Assembly (NCBI GenBank): GCA_025200525.1
Contig: CM045759.1
Coordinates: 868,001 to 932,000 of the forward strand
DNA from: Camellia lanceoleosa
Taxonomy: Eukaryota > Streptophyta > Magnoliopsida > Ericales > Theaceae
DNA: 64,000 nt
Direction of reading: 5' to 3'
Below the pieces are notes generated by a model. That model did not search any database and had not been told where the DNA came from. It saw only the letters and a list, made by a program, of their open reading frames with translations. A program made the translations under genes and the position numbers. Below are positions 10,001-21,833 of the stretch, one piece after another (position 1 is the first letter of the stretch; the number at the start of each line of letters is the position of its first letter).

Positions 10001-12355
10001 ATGATTAGGGCTATGCATTAGAGCTCTTGCATTGGCCATGGCTTGGCCTCTTAGCCACTGAAATCCAGTGGATTTTTAGTGGCTTAGATGTATTTTTGAA
10101 GGCCAAAATCAGAGGGGGGTGACCCCCTCTCACCTTGTCTTGTTTGGTGATCCTTTTGGCCTTCCAAAGGGACCCTATTTTTCATGCTTTGAAGTCACTT
10201 TCCAGGCCTCATTCTGAGGGTTTTGAGGTTTTCCTTGGCTCTGTCCGAGGCCCTTTCGGTTATATTTTATGTCTATGATGCATGTGTTGAGAAATCCCAT
10301 TCAAGGCCTTTCAAAGAGGCCTTTCTTTGCATGTTTCCGAGACTAATTCCAGGGCCTATTTGGTGGGTTTTAGGGCTGTCATAACCCATTTCCAGAGTTG
10401 GTTTAGTCTTGCTAAATGTCTATCTCGTATGTGCTTAACAACCCCTTGCATGGCCCTCCAAAGGAGCCCCTCATTTTTTCATGTATTGGCCACATTTCAG
10501 TGATTATTTGGGCATATTTTGGCATGTTTTATTCACTGTTTTTGGCTGGTTTGATGATTTCTCATATGCTTCATATACATGCCATGTAAACGATACTTGC
10601 TAGCCAATGTTGCATGCTATTTTAGTCCATCATGTTAGCATCTTTTGGCCATACTTTAAACTAGAAATGTGCATGTTTTGGGATTGCCTTGGCTCTGTCT
10701 TTAGACTTCATGATCAAATAAAGCTTGCTTTGTATGCTTGTGGTTCAATACATGTGCCTAGTTTTGAGTTTTGGGGCTTATTCCATGTATCGGGTGCCAT
10801 ATTTCCATGTTTTGGGACCATTAAACATCATGTTTCAGTGCTGGAAATTACATGTTCATAGGCCATCTTTCATCTCTTGCCATGCTTTGGTAGAGTGGCA
10901 TTTTATGCCTTAGGTTTGGTCCTCGGTATGCGTGCATGTGTGCACGCATTTCGGTTGTCTCATTTTCATCTAATGGCCACTGATGTGAGTGTGGCTGAGG
11001 TCCACTGTGTATGCCATGTTACATCGAGCATTGTGTATGCCATTTCATAGCATTGCGTATGCTAGGTTGCATGTTAGGATTGCATTCATGCATGTCATGC
11101 ATATTGCATTGTGTTTGGGATAGGAGTTAGCCCGAGCACGGGAAACGATGGACGTTTCGTACTCCGAGTGACGGAACGTGTCTCAATTCCCGGTCGCCGA
11201 CACTCCGGATTATTCATGATGGAGTCTAGGCCTTGTTATGTTTTCATGTGCATTCATTTCATATTAAGTCGTGCAATTCGACTCCTCGGCCATCATGCAT
11301 CGAGATGCGTGATTGATGGCACGAGGATCGAGGCAAGCATATATATGTGAAAATACATTGTCATGCCCCTTTCTTGCTCTCTGTTACAGCAAATTAGAAA
11401 CCGGCAGTCTTTTGGAGCTTCGTGCAATATTCCGGGCTTAATTGAAAACAGAGGCTAATTGGGGCATCGCAATGGATTTCCGCGCAAAACAACTCAAGCA
11501 TGCATCATTCATCATCCGGAGCAGAGCTGAGGCAGTCCATAAGCTTGCATGCTAATTTACTGCTTTCCTAGATTAATTTGTTAATTAATTAGGGTTTTGT
11601 ACTTATTCGGACTGTATTATTTATTTGGGACTGTATTATTTATTCGGACCCTCTGTGCGAGGGCAATGTTGTAATAAGTGTGCGTACGTGTGATGTATGT
11701 CTTCCAACCCCACGTCTTTTTCCCTTTTATTTACCAGCTTATGATGGTTAGATTAGGGCATGTTTCAATTAACATACAGTATGATAGCATGTTTGCATTC
11801 ATTCATCTGTATTGCATGCACCGGGCTCAGCGCATCATACTAACTGCATCTGTATTTCAATTCCAAATTGAATACATGTTAGCTGTAGCATTTCATATGC
11901 CATGTTTAGAATAGCCGAGCCTATCTTAGTTGCATTTTGCATGTGTTGCATTAGGCATTTCTATATAGTTAGGATCATGCATGGATTTCTGACATAGCTT
12001 CTGTTTTGGCTTGGAGTACTCGGTAAGTTTTATGCTTTAGCATCCTTGCATGCGTGTGAGTGACTGCCATGATAGCATGCTTACCATGAGGCTATGTGCT
12101 TATGTGATATAACCGCCTGAATGCCTGTGGGTGAAGGTTGGGTTATTTGGATTGGAACAATTCATTCACTGTGAGTCTTAAGTCCACTAGATAGTGGCAA
12201 AACCATCTTTTCTAAGCCCACCCGAGGGTGGCAAAATCTATTTTTTGAGCCTACTTACGAGTAGCAAACCTCTCTCAAAAATAAACATGAAATGTTTTGT
12301 TCCAATTCAGGCGACCCGGTCTATACTTGTATGTTGTGTGCATCACGTAGTAAAT

Positions 12356-13818
12356 CATCCTTGCCCGATCAGTTCCAACCAAAAGTTACGGCTATTGAAG
12401 AGGCTCAAGATGTTGACAATCTCAAGCTGGATCACTTGGTTGGAAATCTCCAAACTTATGAGGCACATAGGAATTTCAAAAAGAAACAAAAAGATATTGC
12501 TTTTAGTAGTGCTCATAGAGTTGGAGAGGATTTTGATGAGGATTGTGAGATAGATTCCAAGTTTACGGCTGCTTTTGTTAAACAATTTAAAAAATCTTTT
12601 TTGAAAAAGAATCCTAATCTTTTGGAATCCACTCATACTCATAAATCTAAAGGCAAAGATAAACTCAAAATTAATTCTATAGCCAAGAAGGAGAAAGGAA
12701 AGATACAAGAGAACTCTGAAAGAGTCCAATGCTATGAATGCTAAGGATTTGGCCACTTTGCTTTAGAATGCCCCACTCATTTGAGGAAGAAGAAAGCCCT
12801 TGCTATCACTTGGGATGATGAATCAGAATCTGATGAAGATGAAAGTGACAATAAAGATCAAGGCAAAGAGGGACATAAACAATTCCTTGTTTTCATGGCG
12901 GCTTCTGAAACAGAAGGACGAACAGAGTATCCGAAGAGGCCGGTTGAGAATGCCACTGATGATGAATCCTCGGGAGGTGATGATGAAAAGCTTGAGCAAG
13001 CTTATGAAAAGTTGTATAAGGAGTCTCTTAACTTATCCAAATTTAATGACAAACTCACTATGAAACTCAAAGCATGTGAAAGTGAGAATGTCAAATTAAA
13101 GAAAGAGATTTCCGAGGCTAGGAATGATGCCCTTAAGATTTCTAATGATCAACAAGCTCTTTGTACAAAACTCTTGACTTGTCAAACAGAGAGGAATGAG
13201 CTACAACAAATCTATGCAACATATGAAGAAAAGATTGAATCTCTCGAGATGTCTCAAGTTGCTTTGGAAGAACTAATGATCAAGAAAGAGGAAGAGCTCA
13301 AGTGTGTTATGGCTACCATTGGTCTTTGGAACAAAGGATCAAAGACTTTGGAGGATATCATTGGGTCTCAACAAATGTGTTGTGACAAGAGTGGCATTGG
13401 CTTTGGTGATAACAAAGAGCAAAAACAGAGTGCATCTACATCTCATGATACAAGAACTCAAGGAAAGGGAGAACAAAAAATTCAACATAAGGATGGACTT
13501 CTCAAACTTCCTAGAGTTGGCAAGGTAAAAGAAAAGAAGGTACAGCCTGTTTTTATTTGTCATCATTGTGGTATGCATGGTCATATTCGCCCTTATTGTT
13601 ATAAGTTGCATGGGAGAGTGTCTCATAGAGATGGAAGAAATTCCAACATCTCGTGAGGTAAGAGACACTTCATTGATAGGAAGTTGGAAACCAAGTCGAG
13701 ACAGGTTCCAATTGAGAGCAAAGGGAACCACAATGTCAAGACATCACCCAAAAACTGCAATGCTCACAACTTTGTTTATACTAAAACGGTTTGGGTGAGA
13801 AAACTTGACTTGTGTTAA
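12356..13818 (+). pseudogene. Gag of a SIRE/Maximus-like copia element, 5' truncated
   Basis: One frame from about 12,360 to 13,656 encodes a large Gag. It holds a core with KLDHLVGNLQTYE, a first CCHC zinc knuckle CYEC-stop-GFGHFALEC (12,730-12,771), an acidic stretch (ESESDEDESDN), about 120 residues of coiled coil (roughly 12,980-13,330) and a second CCHC knuckle CHHCGMHGHIRPYC (13,558-13,599). Two knuckles with a long coiled coil between are typical of SIRE/Maximus-lineage Gag. A TAA at 12,742-12,744 interrupts the first knuckle. After 13,656 the frame shifts and ends VWVRKLDLC then TAA near 13,816, where protease would normally follow. The N-terminus is missing at the junction with the family A LTR. 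Confidence 0.8.
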
Positions 13819-15390
13819 TTTGTTTATTTGTTTTAGTTTTTAGATTTCTGTGTGTTTTTTTTAATGAGAAAAAAAAAAGTGTGTTTCTTTGTTTTTTGTC
13901 TTGCTTGGTTTAGAAAAAGAAAAAAAATAAAAAAAATCCAAAAAGATTTTCTTAGTATGGTTTTGCAAGCTTGAAATTTTTGAGTGGTCCTTGGTGCATA
14001 TTGGAATTGATAAGAATATCCAGTACATGTTGATATGTGTGTGCTTTCTATGGTCCTTACTCATTTTGGAGTGTGTGTTTTTTGATTAGTATGTCTCATT
14101 CTGTACACACTCTTGAATTAGCAAATATCAGAGCCTTCTGCCTTAGTGATCTGTTTTTTCTATGGACTTCTGGCATTATATATTTTGCTTTTCTAGAGGA
14201 ATTGACCTATACTAGCATATCATAGGTGATGTTGAGTCTCTTAACCACCTTCCATCTTTTTGCATCTCCACGGCTTTCTCCTCTGTTCTTTGTAGTCCAG
14301 CCATGAGGAAAAGGCTACCTCAGAGTCACCAACCAGGCTATCCTTTTTATATCCATGCTTCTCTGGTTCGGTTTCCATACTCTTGAGCGTGTTAGCTGCC
14401 AATGAGTGTGCAAAAGAAAGAAAAGAAAAAAATGTGCAAAATAAAGAAAATAAAAAAAAATGTGAAAATAAAAAAAAAGGGACTCATTGATTAAGGAGGA
14501 GCCTCCGCTATTACTCAACAAATACCCCTTGATTCCTAGTGGTTTGACTTTCCTTAGTTGTGCTTAGATTCTTTTGTCAGATGTCCAGCTATCAGATCAC
14601 TACTAGGATTTGAATCTTGTATTTGTCGAACTCCAAGAGTCACACACACACTTTTATCATGGGATCTATGCTTTTCACATATTGCATCACTTTCTTTTAT
14701 GAGGAATCTTCTAGAGGCTGTGCACATTGTGTTTTCAAGTAATTGTGCTTCTTGGATAATCTTGTGTGTTTCAAGGTACAAATCAAAAATTCCTTGCTTG
14801 CTCCACCATATTATTTTTGTCGGATTCTTTTTGTTCGTGTTTTTCAGATGTTGTTTGTGGTTGCTTTGAGTGAAAGAGAGATTGGCATTAGTTGGTTTGT
14901 GTGTTGCTATCCACTACTTGTTTATTGCTTACATCTCGCAGGTTATTAATTTTTCCATCATCTTGTTCCTGTTTATATGGTTTTTGATCTTGCTTTAGTT
15001 GATTGAGCTTCCTTTGTCAATTCGTGACAACAAGGGGGAGTAAGATTGTCCGGTGCCTGTGTCTTAGGATTTCATGTATTCAAGCCATATTCATGCCATG
15101 TGTCGGGTGCATGTGTTTTAGTTTTCAGGCTTTCATGCTGCATGTTCTTAAAATCTCCAAGTCGCATATATTCATGTTTTCCATCTCATGCTTCAAATGC
15201 TTTAAGATAATCTTGCCATATGTTTATTGCTTTTTTATATACTCTTGTGGGACTAATAGTTGTTTTGGAGATTGTGGCACTAATAGTTGTTTTGCAGATC
15301 ATGACCTTGAGAAAGAAGTTTGCGTTTGTTGGCTGTAATGGGTTGGGGTGATTAAGATTTTATTTGTTAGGTGTGTTTTGTCACGGCATT
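13819..15390 (+). other. Non-coding part of the SIRE-like element
   Basis: No protease, integrase, reverse transcriptase or RNase H is recognisable between gag and the 3' polypurine tract. The stretch is T-rich with an A-rich patch (14,410-14,480) and a purine tract caagggggag at 15,031-15,040. The region resembles the long spacer that SIRE-type elements carry after pol, so pol appears deleted. The short open frames here show no domain. Confidence 0.55.
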
Positions 15391-15405
15391 GCCAAAGGGG
15401 AAGAT
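15391..15405 (+). other. Polypurine tract
   Basis: gccaaaggggaagat directly precedes TGTTAGG, the start of the 3' LTR. It would prime plus-strand synthesis in an active element. Confidence 0.65.
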
Positions 15406-15480
15406 TGTTAGGTTTTTATTCTTGGCAATCCCGTTTGACAAAACTTTTTTTCAGTTGTAATTTTATTCACTCTTGTACTT

Positions 15481-15651
15481 CTCTAAGGAATTGGTTTTCT
15501 TCCAAAACTAGGATTACTTTGGATTTCTATAAGGAATTGGTTTTCTTCCAAAACTAGGATTATTTTGGATTTCTATAAGGAATTGGTTTTCTTCCAAAAT
15601 TAGGATTACTTTGGTTTTCTATAAATAGTTGGTTTTCTCCCAAAACTAAAT
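15481..15651 (+). repeat. 46 bp tandem repeat, about 3.7 units
   Basis: Units at 15,481-15,526, 15,527-15,572 and 15,573-15,618 start ctataaggaattggttttct and are nearly identical. A partial fourth unit (15,619-15,651) reads ctataaatagttgg. The change from TATAAGGA to TATAAATA creates a good TATA box. Confidence 0.9.
15620..15628 (+). promoter_or_regulatory. TATA box of the SIRE-like LTR
   Basis: TATAAATAG in the last unit of the 46 bp array, with the poly(A)-type aataaa about 20 bases later at 15,649. This is the likely LTR promoter, inferred from sequence. Confidence 0.5.
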
Positions 15652-16139
15652 AAAATTCCTCCAGATCTTCTTTTTGGATATTAAGGTTTATATCTGGGGA
15701 TATTTTGTTAGTTTTCTTTGATGTTTTATTGAGTATTCAACTCATGGTTTAAAAAGAATACATCAAAGGTTTTGTTTGTTCTACACAAAAAAGAGAGTTG
15801 TTTTTTGGTGGATTCTGAAGAATTTGAGCCTGAAGCTTTGGTGGATTCTGAACTGGCTCATCGTAAAGACATTTCCGAGGTGAAGACAGGGTTGGAAGAG
15901 GCACATAGGGGTTTGTTCAATTCGGGCATGGATTCGCTAGGTAATTGAGAATATACCTGTGTAATTTTTTTATATCTTCTTAGTGGATTGTTTTGTGGCT
16001 GTTGCCCGTGGTTTTTTATCACAATTGGAGGTGTCCAATTGTGGTTTTTCCACGTAAAATTGTTGTGTCGATTTGTCTTGATTGTTTGATTGGGATTGTT
16101 ATATACTGCTTAAAATTGATACATAATCACAAATTAACA

Positions 16140-16873
16140 TCTAGGGGATTTCTCGATTTTTCAGAGTGAATTCGGGTCATGTATGGTTGAGTTGATAATT
16201 GGTTAATTTGGCTCTATAGTCTATGGTGAAAGACTAGATAACCGTGCGGTTAGATGCCAAGGTCCTTTGGTAAGTAATCGATAAATTTGGTGGTTTAGGT
16301 GACACTTGGCAATGGTCACTAGTAGAGTGTAGCTTCATATAGTGCAGTGGTTGTATGTGGTGCTTAGCGATGACCACTAGCAGATACATGAGCTTGAGAG
16401 GATTCACCGGGTTTTCGTATTGGGTTTGGAAAATGATGGCTTAATTAAACGTTTTAAACATGCCATATATATGTTTAGCATCATGATCATCTATACTTGT
16501 GGGTTTGTATTGGTTTCTAAAATGTTCCTTACTGGAATATATGCTCACCCTATGTGGTTGATATCTTTTCAAGTGTTGATGGCATGCCCTGACTTTGTGG
16601 TGAAGCGCCAAAACGTGTGCTTGAGCTTGAGGAGCTTTTGACGTTCAGGCCAAGGGCCTTTATTTTATTTAGGCTGTGAGCCATTTTTGGTTAAGGGTTG
16701 AACCTTTTTTTGTTTTGTAAACCTTAGGGCAACTTATTTGTTCACTTGAAACTAATAACTTGATTTACATACTATGCATTCATTTTACCTAAAATCTGAA
16801 TATATGAGGTATATATATAATGGAATTATGTTATGGAATGGATGATGTTGTTTAAACATGCATGAGAGCACTT
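16140..16873 (+). mobile_element. Gypsy-type LTR remnant, left part
   Basis: It has the layout of long plant gypsy LTRs, with gtgaaagac, gctcaccctatg near 16,541-16,552 and a T-rich tail. It resembles the right third of the solo LTR at 54,160-58,576 in order of landmarks. It is split by Copia-1 and continues at 23,442-23,527, ending aatccgggacgtgaca. The left border was not found. Confidence 0.4.
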
Positions 16874-16878
16874 GTTTT
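16874..16878 (+). repeat. Target site duplication of Copia-1 (left)
   Basis: GTTTT, matched by 23,437-23,441. Five bases is the usual copia duplication. Confidence 0.8.
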
Positions 16879-17240
16879 TGAAAGATAAACTCACAATGGC
16901 AATTAATCGAAATACCCGTGAGGGTGTTTATCACGCGAGAATGTCGATGATCCGAAAATTAGAAAATGATTAACTTCTAGTATCAATAATCTGTCTAAAT
17001 ATTTCAAACCTGCTATCACTTATTTATATACAAATAAGTGACCTTTGGGAATAGGTACAACATCAACAGTCACCAAGGTTCAATCAGAGTTGTGTCTATT
17101 GATGTTTGAAATTCAAACCATTAACTAACTAACAGATACTTTCATCATTCTTGCGAGAAGGTTTTTCAAACTTCAAGAGAGAAAAGATTGAGTGAAGTGA
17201 GTCACACCAAATTATGGTGTGGTCACTCTTTATTCCATCG
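16879..17240 (-). repeat. Copia-1 3' LTR
   Basis: 362 bp, plus-strand ends TGAAAG and CCATCG (the last base is A in the other copy). It carries a 15 bp segment near 17,010-17,030 that is absent from the 5' LTR. Confidence 0.9.
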
Positions 17241-17250
17241 TTTCCCACTT
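17241..17250 (-). other. Copia-1 polypurine tract
   Basis: Read on the minus strand, AAGTGGGAAA immediately precedes the 3' LTR. Confidence 0.75.
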
Positions 17251-17862
17251 GAACACACCATAATAAGATGACAAACCTGAGTTGAGCATTTTTAACCTTG
17301 GTACCAAAATTTGCCTCATGCCAACTTTCATCTGTGAAATTACCTCATAGATCGACGTCTGATCGTGACTTGGCCATACATGTGCAAGTTTTTGCCACCA
17401 ATCTGACCGCACCCGTACGAATGTGTTCTCTCACTGATAACACATTCCAGATGACTTCAATTCACTATATAACAAGTGAACGGCATCAATTTTCAGTGAT
17501 GGGTTCATAGACAATACCCAATCACCATTGATGACTTCAGCCATACATATTTTCATGTGTCAACCTGCACTGAAATTATTGTTAAGTACTTCCTTTAAGT
17601 CCCATTCCTGAAGGTTTTCCTTAACACACCTTATCAATGACTTTTTGCTGACCAAGTAGACAAATATCACCTAGTTTGCACGTTGCATATTATGGACTTT
17701 ACATCTCATGCTAACTATGATATCTGTACCTTGTCAGTTCCTCTATCCTGTTACCTGACCAAACACATGTTTCCATGCAAGATAAAGTCGCAAAACATCG
17801 GTTATCTAGGCGTCCCCAGAGTCATCCGACTATGCTCTTATATAAGTAGCTAAATCACCTAG

Positions 17863-19260
17863 CTAGGTATTTTTCAATCCCATATTAGCTATATGTTCTC
17901 TGAATTTTTCCAGAGACAACCATTTGGTCATAGGGTCAGCCACCATCTCTTCTGAAGGTATATAGTTAACTTTAATTTCACCTCTCTCCACTATGTCCTG
18001 AATATAGTGGTAACTAACATCAATATGTTTTCCCTTAGAGCTATTTGCTCCACTTTTTATTAATGAGATGGCAGACTGATTGTTACAAAACATATTGACC
18101 GGTCTGACAGGTATACCTAATTGTAAACTGTCAACAAATCATTTTATCCAAACCGCATTACTAACAGCTGTGCTGCAAGCTATGTATTCAGCTTCCATAA
18201 TATACTTTGCAACACAACTTTGTTTCTTACTTAACCAAGAAATTGCTGTTCCACCAAACAAGAACACATGACCACTAGTAGATTTTCTATCATCTACATC
18301 TCTTGCAAAATCTGCGTCAATGTATCCTTTTATGTCTAGATCACACAAACCAAAACATAATTTCAAAGTTTTAGTGCCTTTTAAATATCTGAATATTCTT
18401 TTAACTACTTGCCAATGTTCCTTACCTGGATTGGATTGAAACCGACTTACCAATCCGACTGCATGACAGATGTCAGGTCTTGTACTTGTCATCGCATACA
18501 TTAGGCTGCCTACTGCTTGGGCATACGGGACATTTCTCATTTCCTCAACGTCAGACTTAGTTTGAGGACTCATACTTTTACTAAGACTTTGTCCCTTGCA
18601 AACAGGTGTACTTAAAGAATTACAGTTATCCATATTAAATCTTTTAAGCACCTTGTCTAGATATTTCTCTTGATCTAGACATAATAATTTTGAATTTCTA
18701 TCTCTTGAAATTCTAATTCCTAGAACATAGGTTGCAAGACCCATGTCTTTCATTTCAAATCTAGATGCGAAGAAATTTTTGGTTTTTATAATCATATCTG
18801 GATAATTTCCTGCTAACAATAAGTCATCCATATATAAAGACAATATTGCTAACTTGTCATCATTTTTCCAGATATAAACACAGTGATCTAATGGACTTAC
18901 AACATAGCCCATTTCTAAAATGGCTTGGTGGAATTTCAAGTACCATTGTCTTGAAGATTGTTTAAGTCCATACAAAGATTTCTTCAACTTGTAGACTTTA
19001 TCCTCGTTAGCTTGATTTTGGAAACCATCAGGTTGCATCATATAGATTTCCTCTTTTAATTCTCCATTGAGAAAAGCTGTTTTAACATCCAATTGATGCA
19101 ATTCCAAATCCATCCTGGCTACTACCGCCATTAGAATCCTTATTGAGGCAAATTTTGCAACAGGAGAATACGTATCTACGAAGTCTATTCCAGGTTATTG
19201 AGTGAATCCCTTGGCTACTAACCTGGCCTTGTATTTCTCCGAAGTTCCATCTACTTTGAA
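17863..19260 (-). pseudogene. Copia-1 reverse transcriptase and RNase H
   Basis: On the minus strand the frame runs from CKWVLRKKFKV through KARLVAKGFTQ, VDTYSPVAK, LDVKTAFLNG, the catalytic YMDDLLLAG (18,820-18,834) and the RNase H part with DADFARD, DRKSTSGHVFLF and EAEYIA. It continues past a stop to DVSYHYIQD and ADPMTK. It would copy the element RNA into DNA. It is broken by a frameshift at the junction with integrase near 19,260, a stop near 19,200 (after KGFTQ) and a stop at 18,139-18,141 (after NAVWIK). The catalytic motifs themselves are intact. Confidence 0.9.
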
Positions 19261-20957
19261 TTTCTTTCTAAGAACCCATTTGCAACCAATGGCTTTTTTC
19301 CATTCGGAAGATCAGTTAATTCCCAAACATTATTTTTCTTGATCGAGTCAAGTTCTTCATTCATCGCCTCAAGCCATTGTGTAGCATCATTGCTACTCAT
19401 TGCTTCATTATAACTAGTAGGATCATCTACTAAGTTATTAAGTTCTTCAACTTGAAAAACATAATGATCTTTCAAAACCGTAGATGGACGTCTTGCTCTC
19501 TTACTCCCACTTATCTCAGAATTCGAAGCAGGTAAAACAACGTCATGTAATTTGCGTTTGCTCCCATTATTAGATGGTTCGGGGAGAATATGTGGACTGT
19601 GTGACAAAACAGGAAAAGAAAAATCCTGAGATATGTTAGAGAGCAATTCAATTTGTTCAATAGGAGTAACAAAATCAGTGGATTCAAGAAAAATAGCATC
19701 TCGACTTTCTATCAATCCACGTTCGGGATGGTAAAAACGATAACCACTCCCATTTTCAACATAACCAATAACCTTGCATTCCCAAGTTTTGCTTCCCAAT
19801 TTATCCCTTAAAGGTTTGGGAATAAGTACATGTGCCTTACATCCCCAAACTTTGAGATTTTGAACATTAGATTTAGTGTCATGCCAGCATTCATAAGGAG
19901 TTAGAGGTTTGGCTTTTGTTTCGACTCTATTTAAGATGTATGTAGCGGTGGACAAGGCTTCCCCCAAAAAATGAATAGGAAGATCAGCATGAGCCATCAT
20001 AGACCTTGTCATTTCCATGAGAGTACGATTTCGTCTTTCTGCGACCCCATTTTGTTGTGGTGTATATGGCATTGTAAACAAATGTTTTATGCCATTCTCC
20101 TTGCAGAAAGAATTCATAGCTTCATATTCGCCACCTCGATCATTATTCAAGTGTTTAATGGATCGACCAAGTTGCTTTTCTACCTCTAATTTATATTCCT
20201 TAAACTTTTCAATTGCTTCTGATTTGTGTTTAAGAAGGTAGATATGTCCATATCTTGAATAATCATCAGTGAAAGTAATAAAGTATTCCATGCCTCGATG
20301 AGTTTTAGTTCTTAAAGGCCCACAAATGTCCGAATGAATTATTTCAAGTAATTCTGATGATTTCCAATGTTTAAAAAATGGCTTGCTAGTCATTTTACCT
20401 TTGATACATGGTTCACATATATCAAAATCATTAGAACATACTTTAGGCAATAAGCCACTTTTAAACATTCGAGACATTTTATTTTTATTAATGTGACCTA
20501 ACCTTAAATGCCATAAATAAGAACTATTATTAGTAGAAACATGCAAATAATCAGAAATACATACTTTATTATTAATAGGAAAAGAGTGCATGTCATTCAC
20601 TCTTACACCTTTCACTAATACACTTTCTTTCTTAATCAATACTGTGTTAAACCTAAAAGTAATCTCAAAAACTTTTTGAGTTAACACCAGAACTGAAATT
20701 AAATTTCGTCGAATGTTAGGTACATAAAGCACATCATGAAGCATAATAGAAGTCCTATTAATAGAGAATTAACAATTGCCGATGCCCAAAACATCACTAT
20801 AGGAGTTGTTGCCCATGTAGATTCTGTGTTCACCAACCTTCTTTTCAGTAAACTCCACGAACATATCTTTATTTTGCACAATATGTCTAGTTGCAGCAGA
20901 ATCAATCCACCATGAATTTGATGAAGGTTCAAGCACCATTGCTTCAGAAATTGTCAT
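19251..20957 (-). pseudogene. Copia-1 protease and integrase
   Basis: The protease has WWIDSAATRHI near 20,890-20,930 (catalytic Asp in DSA). After an in-frame TAA at 20,769-20,771 the frame continues with the pre-integrase region, WHLRLGH and CEPC zinc ligands, then the DDE integrase: Asp in HSDICGP (about 20,320-20,340), Asp in NDRGGEY (about 20,125-20,147) and Glu in AERRNRT (about 20,022-20,044). The integrase C-terminus includes KVIGYVENGSGYRFYHPE. All three catalytic acids remain. Integrase would insert the cDNA, but the polyprotein is cut by the stop and the downstream frameshift. Confidence 0.9.
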
Positions 20958-21833
20958 GGCAACAGGGTTATGCTCCTTTGTCTGTTTCTTTTGAGGACAA
21001 TTGGCTTTGATATGACCTTTTTGACCGCACTTGTAACATGGGCCAATTTGATGCTTGTGATGTTGTTGTTTTTGCCATTCTTGTGGTTTTTTCTATCCTT
21101 TCTGAAATCCCTTCTTCCATTTTTTCTTGAAAAAAGTCGTCTTTTTCTTGTTGAATGAAGTGTGGGTATTATTCTGTGGTTATGGTGAAAACTGTGCCAT
21201 CAACAAGTTAGAAGACAATCCTTCTTTACGCCTGCGCTTCATTCTTTCTACTTCCAAAACTAAGAGTACAGGTAATGTAACCATTGAAATCTCTCATCCG
21301 CTATGAGTTAAAGATGTGATAACATGATCCCAAGATAATGGAAGACTATTAAGTATAGTAGTTACTTGCATCTTGTCCGACAAAGAGTGATCAGCATTGG
21401 ATAATTCTTTAGCAATTAATTCCATTTGATTAACATGATCACCAACACTATCATTATCACTCAGACGAGTGTTATTATATTTGTCTAAGAGCAATTGAAT
21501 TTGAGTATCCGATCGAACTCCATACTTACTTTCTAGTGCTTCCATTAGTTGTCTTGCAGTTTCATGTTCTTCAAAAAGCGGAATAATATTATCTTTCATG
21601 TTATGTAAAATAGTTGCCTTTGCCATTGCATCATCTTCTATCCATTTTCTCATGTGTATAAAGTATGCATCATCTTCTATCCAACTAGAATCATCATCTG
21701 GTTTAGAAGTGGATAAAGTATGCAATGTTTTCTCATGTGTAAGAAGATAAGAAATGTGACGTTTTCATGCTCGGAAATTATTTCCATTAAGCATCTCGAT
21801 TCTTGAAGAATCCATGGTATTTTTAATAGCCAT
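20958..21833 (-). pseudogene. Copia-1 gag
   Basis: In frame with pol. The likely start is the ATG at 21,831-21,833, giving MAIKNTMDSSRIEMLNG. The body has the UBN2-type Gag core (MEALESKYGV, LLLDKYNNTRLSD, ILNSLPLSW), followed by one zinc knuckle CYKCGQKGHIKANC at 20,997-21,038. Stops lie at 21,765-21,767 (TGA, where the family has Trp), near 21,291 after LTHSG, and near 21,095 in the Lys-rich linker. A 39 bp in-frame partial duplication repeats WIEDDA near 21,630-21,690. Gag would form the virus-like particle coat. Confidence 0.88.

Larger units (their letters stand above)
8048..12355 (+). mobile_element. Long LTR of family A, 3' end missing
   Basis: It starts TGTAGACACCCCATTTTTGA, the same start as the solo LTRs at 34,604 and 48,782. 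It keeps a common order of landmarks: a GGCCGGCC-rich patch, tandem units with gggct and tttgag phrases, cattcggacc near 11,640, a ccacccga/tggcaaa patch near 12,200, and gtctatacttgtatg at 12,320. It then stops abruptly at about 12,355, where the other copies run on for about 400 more bases, and copia gag sequence follows. No coding region belongs to it. The superfamily is uncertain. A large Ty3/gypsy LTR is my best guess. Confidence 0.7.
15406..16139 (+). mobile_element. 3' LTR of the SIRE-like element (right end approximate)
   Basis: It starts TGTTAGGTTTTTATTC after the polypurine tract. It contains a 46 bp tandem array, a TATA box near 15,620, and the phrase gtggtttttccacgtaaaattg (about 16,038-16,060), which is common near the 3' end of plant copia LTRs. 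I place the end at attaaca (16,139), but no 5' LTR or target duplication is available to confirm it. Confidence 0.5.

Noticed and set aside
11111..11350. 79-codon plus-strand frame in a GC-balanced patch
   Set aside because: Inside LTR A1 with no recognisable domain. It may be a small insertion, but ends could not be found.
12355..12756. 133-codon minus-strand frame
   Set aside because: Antisense of the SIRE-like gag.
15029..15043. Purine tract caagggggagtaag as the 3' polypurine tract
   Set aside because: The following sequence does not match an LTR start, while the tract at 15,391 is followed directly by TGTTAGG and an LTR-like region.
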